A stretch of 22,184 bases of DNA from an uncultured bacterium (lineage in GTDB: Bacteria > Verrucomicrobiota > Kiritimatiellia > RFP12 > UBA1067). Both the position numbers and the translations under genes were made by a program. This document shows, piece by piece, positions 20,287-22,184 of this stretch. The notes under the pieces were generated by a model. The model worked only from the letters and a program-made list of their open reading frames with translations. It was not told the DNA's origin and searched no databases. Positions within the stretch are counted from its first letter, which is position 1; the number at the start of each line of letters is the position of its first letter. The DNA lies in the NCBI GenBank assembly GCA_902779075.1, contig CACZAK010000054.1:1-22184 (forward strand). Direction: 5' to 3'.

Positions 20287-22184
20287 ATGGACGGGCAGAT
20301 GGAACAGATGTGCGCCGAGTGGTGCAGGAGCCACTACTGGCAGCTTCAGGAGAAGCGCGGGTGGAGATACAGGTTCCACGAGAGCGTCATGGTGCGCTAC
20401 TACGAGGAGGCGAACCTCGATCCGGCGCTCCTCGAGCCGCTGGTCGAGTTCCTGAAGGGCGATGGCTGGCAGGGATCGTTCACGGTCCACAACAAGCCGA
20501 TGGACGCAACCGGCTGGAAGACGCGCGACGTGTGGTACGAGACGCGCGACGGCGACGTGAAGGAGGCCACGAAGCTCAAGCGCACGCGCATCTACCACGC
20601 CGTTTACAAGGAGGGCGACGAGCAGGGCGGGGACGGCCCGTACGTGGTCGAGGACGGATGCAAGTGGAAGGTGAGCCACGAGTTCCACTGGAAGGTGGAG
20701 AACCTGCCGGAGCTGCCGGAAAGCGGGAGCGGCGTCCAGTACAGGCTGCAGGGAGCGTCGAGGGACGACGAGACGGGACTTTGGAGCTGCGTTGTCGAGA
20801 GGCGCGAGACGGTCCAGCAGGACATCGAGGAGTACGGCACGGCCAAGACCGTGTTCGAGAACCGCTACGAGGAACAGCACCTGGGCGTGAAGCAGGGAAG
20901 CGTGGCTGGGACGGGAAAGGCCGCAAGCGTCGGAGGAGGAGTGATGGTGCAGCGCCAGCTCCGCAAGAACGAGGACTGCACCACCGACGTGGTGAACGAG
21001 ACGGTAGAGGAGAAGCCGGTCGAGGGCGCGGTAGAGGAGACTACGCGGACGCAGCGAGGCACGCGAACGGTCACGGTGAACCGCAACCAGGCGACGAAGG
21101 CGCAGCTGGGCGACGGCGAGGGAAGCGTGCGGAACGAGCGGACGGAAGGCGGGCTCTGGAACCAGACGATCACGCAGTTCAACCGCGTGGCGGGATGGTT
21201 CAGGAAGGTGTGCCGCAAGACGCTCTTCATGCACGAGCACGCGGAGACGGAGGCAGTCGAGAGCGATCCGGGGTTCACGCACGCGAGCGAGGCAGCCGGG
21301 GGCGTGGTCACGGAGCAGAGCGTCACGCGCAACGAAGAGGGCGGTTTCGACGTGGAGACGCGCACGCGCGAGGAGAAGAGCGTGCCGGGCGCGGTGGTAG
21401 AGACGCGCAAGTTCGTGGACGGCGTGACGGTGACGACGGTGAACAGGGGACAGCCGGGCGAGGCGAGCGCGGCGGGACTGGGCGTGGGCGAGAGCGTGCG
21501 GAACGAGCGGACCGAGGGCGGGCTCGTGGACCAGACGATCACGAAGGCGAGCGTGGAGCCGGTGGGGAGGACCGGCGAGGCGTGCGAGCAGAACGCGCTC
21601 ATGCACGCGCACAGCAGGACCGAGGGCACGGGGAGCGAGCCGCCGGAGACGGTGGAGGTGACGGCGGGCGCGGGAGAGACGGCAACGCGGCGCGTGCGCA
21701 TGACGGAGCGCGGGGCGTGGGAGGTGACGGACGAGACGCGCACGGCCAAGCCGGCGGTGGCGGAGGCGACGGGCGGATCGATCGGGCGAACGGTGGTGGT
21801 GAGGTCGCTGCGGAACCAGCAGTCGATAGACCCGGGCCCGGGCGGGGTGAACGAGGAAATCGACGCGAACGCCCAGCCGAACGAATTCGGCCTGGTGGAC
21901 GGCACGGTGCGCACGACTACGTACGAGCCGCAGACGGCGACGGGCACGGGAGCGGGCTCAGATACGACAGTGACGATAGAGGTGGGCCGGAACACGCTTA
22001 GTTCGAGCGTCTCGGAGAGCGGAGGCGTGAACCAGACGGTAGACGTGAACGTGACGCCGAACGATCACGGCAGCTACGACTACACGAAGCGGAAGACAAC
22101 TTTCACGCCGAAGACGGCGACGGGCGTTGGCACGGGATCTGATTCCACAACCACCATTGAGGTGGGGCGCAATACCGAGAGCGC
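20287..22184 (+). CDS. Long repetitive, probably tail-associated protein (3' end outside window)
   Basis: ATG 20287 has AGGAGG at 20276-20281. The frame stays open for 632 codons to the window edge, so the protein is truncated by the boundary. Residues 1-210 are a Trp/Tyr-rich domain (WYETRDGDVKEATKLKRTR, RLQGASRDDETGLWSCVVERRE). After that come Thr/Val/Glu/Arg-rich beta-type repeats. One block, SVRNERTEGGL followed by QTIT, recurs 123 residues apart, and another, TATGTGAGSDTTVTIEVGRN, recurs 60 residues later in variant form. No glycosidase or peptidase motif is seen. It is probably an elongated tail or neck-associated structural protein. Confidence 0.75.
   Translation, partial: MDGQMEQMCAEWCRSHYWQLQEKRGWRYRFHESVMVRYYEEANLDPALLEPLVEFLKGDGWQGSFTVHNKPMDATGWKTRDVWYETRDGDVKEATKLKRTRIYHAVYKEGDEQGGDGPYVVEDGCKWKVSHEFHWKVENLPELPESGSGVQYRLQGASRDDETGLWSCVVERRETVQQDIEEYGTAKTVFENRYEEQHLGVKQGSVAGTGKAASVGGGVMVQRQLRKNEDCTTDVVNETVEEKPVEGAVEETTRTQRGTRTVTVNRNQATKAQLGDGEGSVRNERTEGGLWNQTITQFNRVAGWFRKVCRKTLFMHEHAETEAVESDPGFTHASEAAGGVVTEQSVTRNEEGGFDVETRTREEKSVPGAVVETRKFVDGVTVTTVNRGQPGEASAAGLGVGESVRNERTEGGLVDQTITKASVEPVGRTGEACEQNALMHAHSRTEGTGSEPPETVEVTAGAGETATRRVRMTERGAWEVTDETRTAKPAVAEATGGSIGRTVVVRSLRNQQSIDPGPGGVNEEIDANAQPNEFGLVDGTVRTTTYEPQTATGTGAGSDTTVTIEVGRNTLSSSVSESGGVNQTVDVNVTPNDHGSYDYTKRKTTFTPKTATGVGTGSDSTTTIEVGRNTES
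21124..21547 (+). repeat. Direct repeats inside the repetitive protein gene, 369-bp period
   Basis: The segment beginning AGCGTGCGGAACGAGCGGAC at 21124 recurs at 21493 with only scattered third-position changes over roughly 50 bases, through the ACCAGACGATCACG that follows. The 369-bp spacing equals 123 codons. A second pair, CAGACGGCGACGGGC at 21931 and AAGACGGCGACGGGC at 22111, has a 180-bp (60-codon) period and is more diverged. Confidence 0.85.

Noticed and set aside
20310..22001. 563-codon + strand frame in the repetitive gene region
   Set aside because: Its composition is Arg/Gly/Glu-rich and without structure. The frame starting at ATG 20287 has a strong ribosome binding site, sensible composition and repeat phrases, and stays open to the edge.
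1..22184. Integrase, repressor, tRNA, rRNA, endolysin or toxin-antitoxin genes
   Set aside because: No tyrosine/serine recombinase motif, cI-like protein, cloverleaf, lysozyme/amidase motif or typical TA pair was found in any plausible frame.

Overview
The window is a segment of a double-stranded DNA tailed-phage genome (virus or prophage). Every supportable gene lies on the + strand, packed head to tail. Most neighbours are separated by a few bases or share a 4-base ATGA/GTGA stop-start overlap. No integrase, tRNA, rRNA, IS element or CRISPR array is visible. Two proteins carry textbook lipoboxes, which points to a bacterial host with a lipoprotein-sorting envelope. The high GC content and recurring 'TNA'-type phrases in the membrane-anchored proteins remind me of PVC-group gut bacteria such as Kiritimatiellota; this is a memory-based, low-confidence impression.

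Layout. (1) 222-3670, early/accessory region: small genes including two tandem Lar-like zinc-ribbon proteins (restriction alleviation family), an ASCH-domain protein, a cysteine-rich protein, two very short coupled ORFs, an HD-domain phosphohydrolase and a DUF4406/nucleoside deoxyribosyltransferase-like protein. (2) 3667-6785, replication: a probable replication initiator or helicase loader, with a candidate origin inside its own coding sequence (repeated palindromes, GGTAA-type iterons, a GC hairpin in an AT-rich linker), a very acidic small protein and a DnaB-type helicase. (3) 6782-13240, packaging and head: a small protein next to the terminase, the large terminase, a scaffold-like protein, a probable major capsid protein and the portal. 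The portal follows the capsid gene rather than preceding it.

(4) 13241-18885, membrane/surface block: a fibre-like protein with an N-terminal membrane segment, a 748-residue lipoprotein combining a LamG/ConA-like lectin region with a chymotrypsin-fold serine protease (H535/D585/S696), a holin-like single-span protein, a DUF1353 protein, a second small lipoprotein, a 108-residue protein that may be DUF2829/Tad2-like, and a further membrane-anchored protein. (5) 19002-22184: a basic protein with a Cys/His patch, a probable head-tail adaptor, and the start of a long repetitive, probably tail-associated protein that runs off the right edge.

Between genes in the last third are unusual simple-sequence elements: a (GGGAATT)n heptamer tract directly before a start codon, a TTGCCA/TGGCAA repeat-palindrome region, a TCCGGA 9-mer array at a gene end, and an 11-bp GC-rich inverted repeat with a 35-nt loop. 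The most promising leads are the lipoprotein protease-lectin with its membrane-anchored neighbours, and the intragenic origin.
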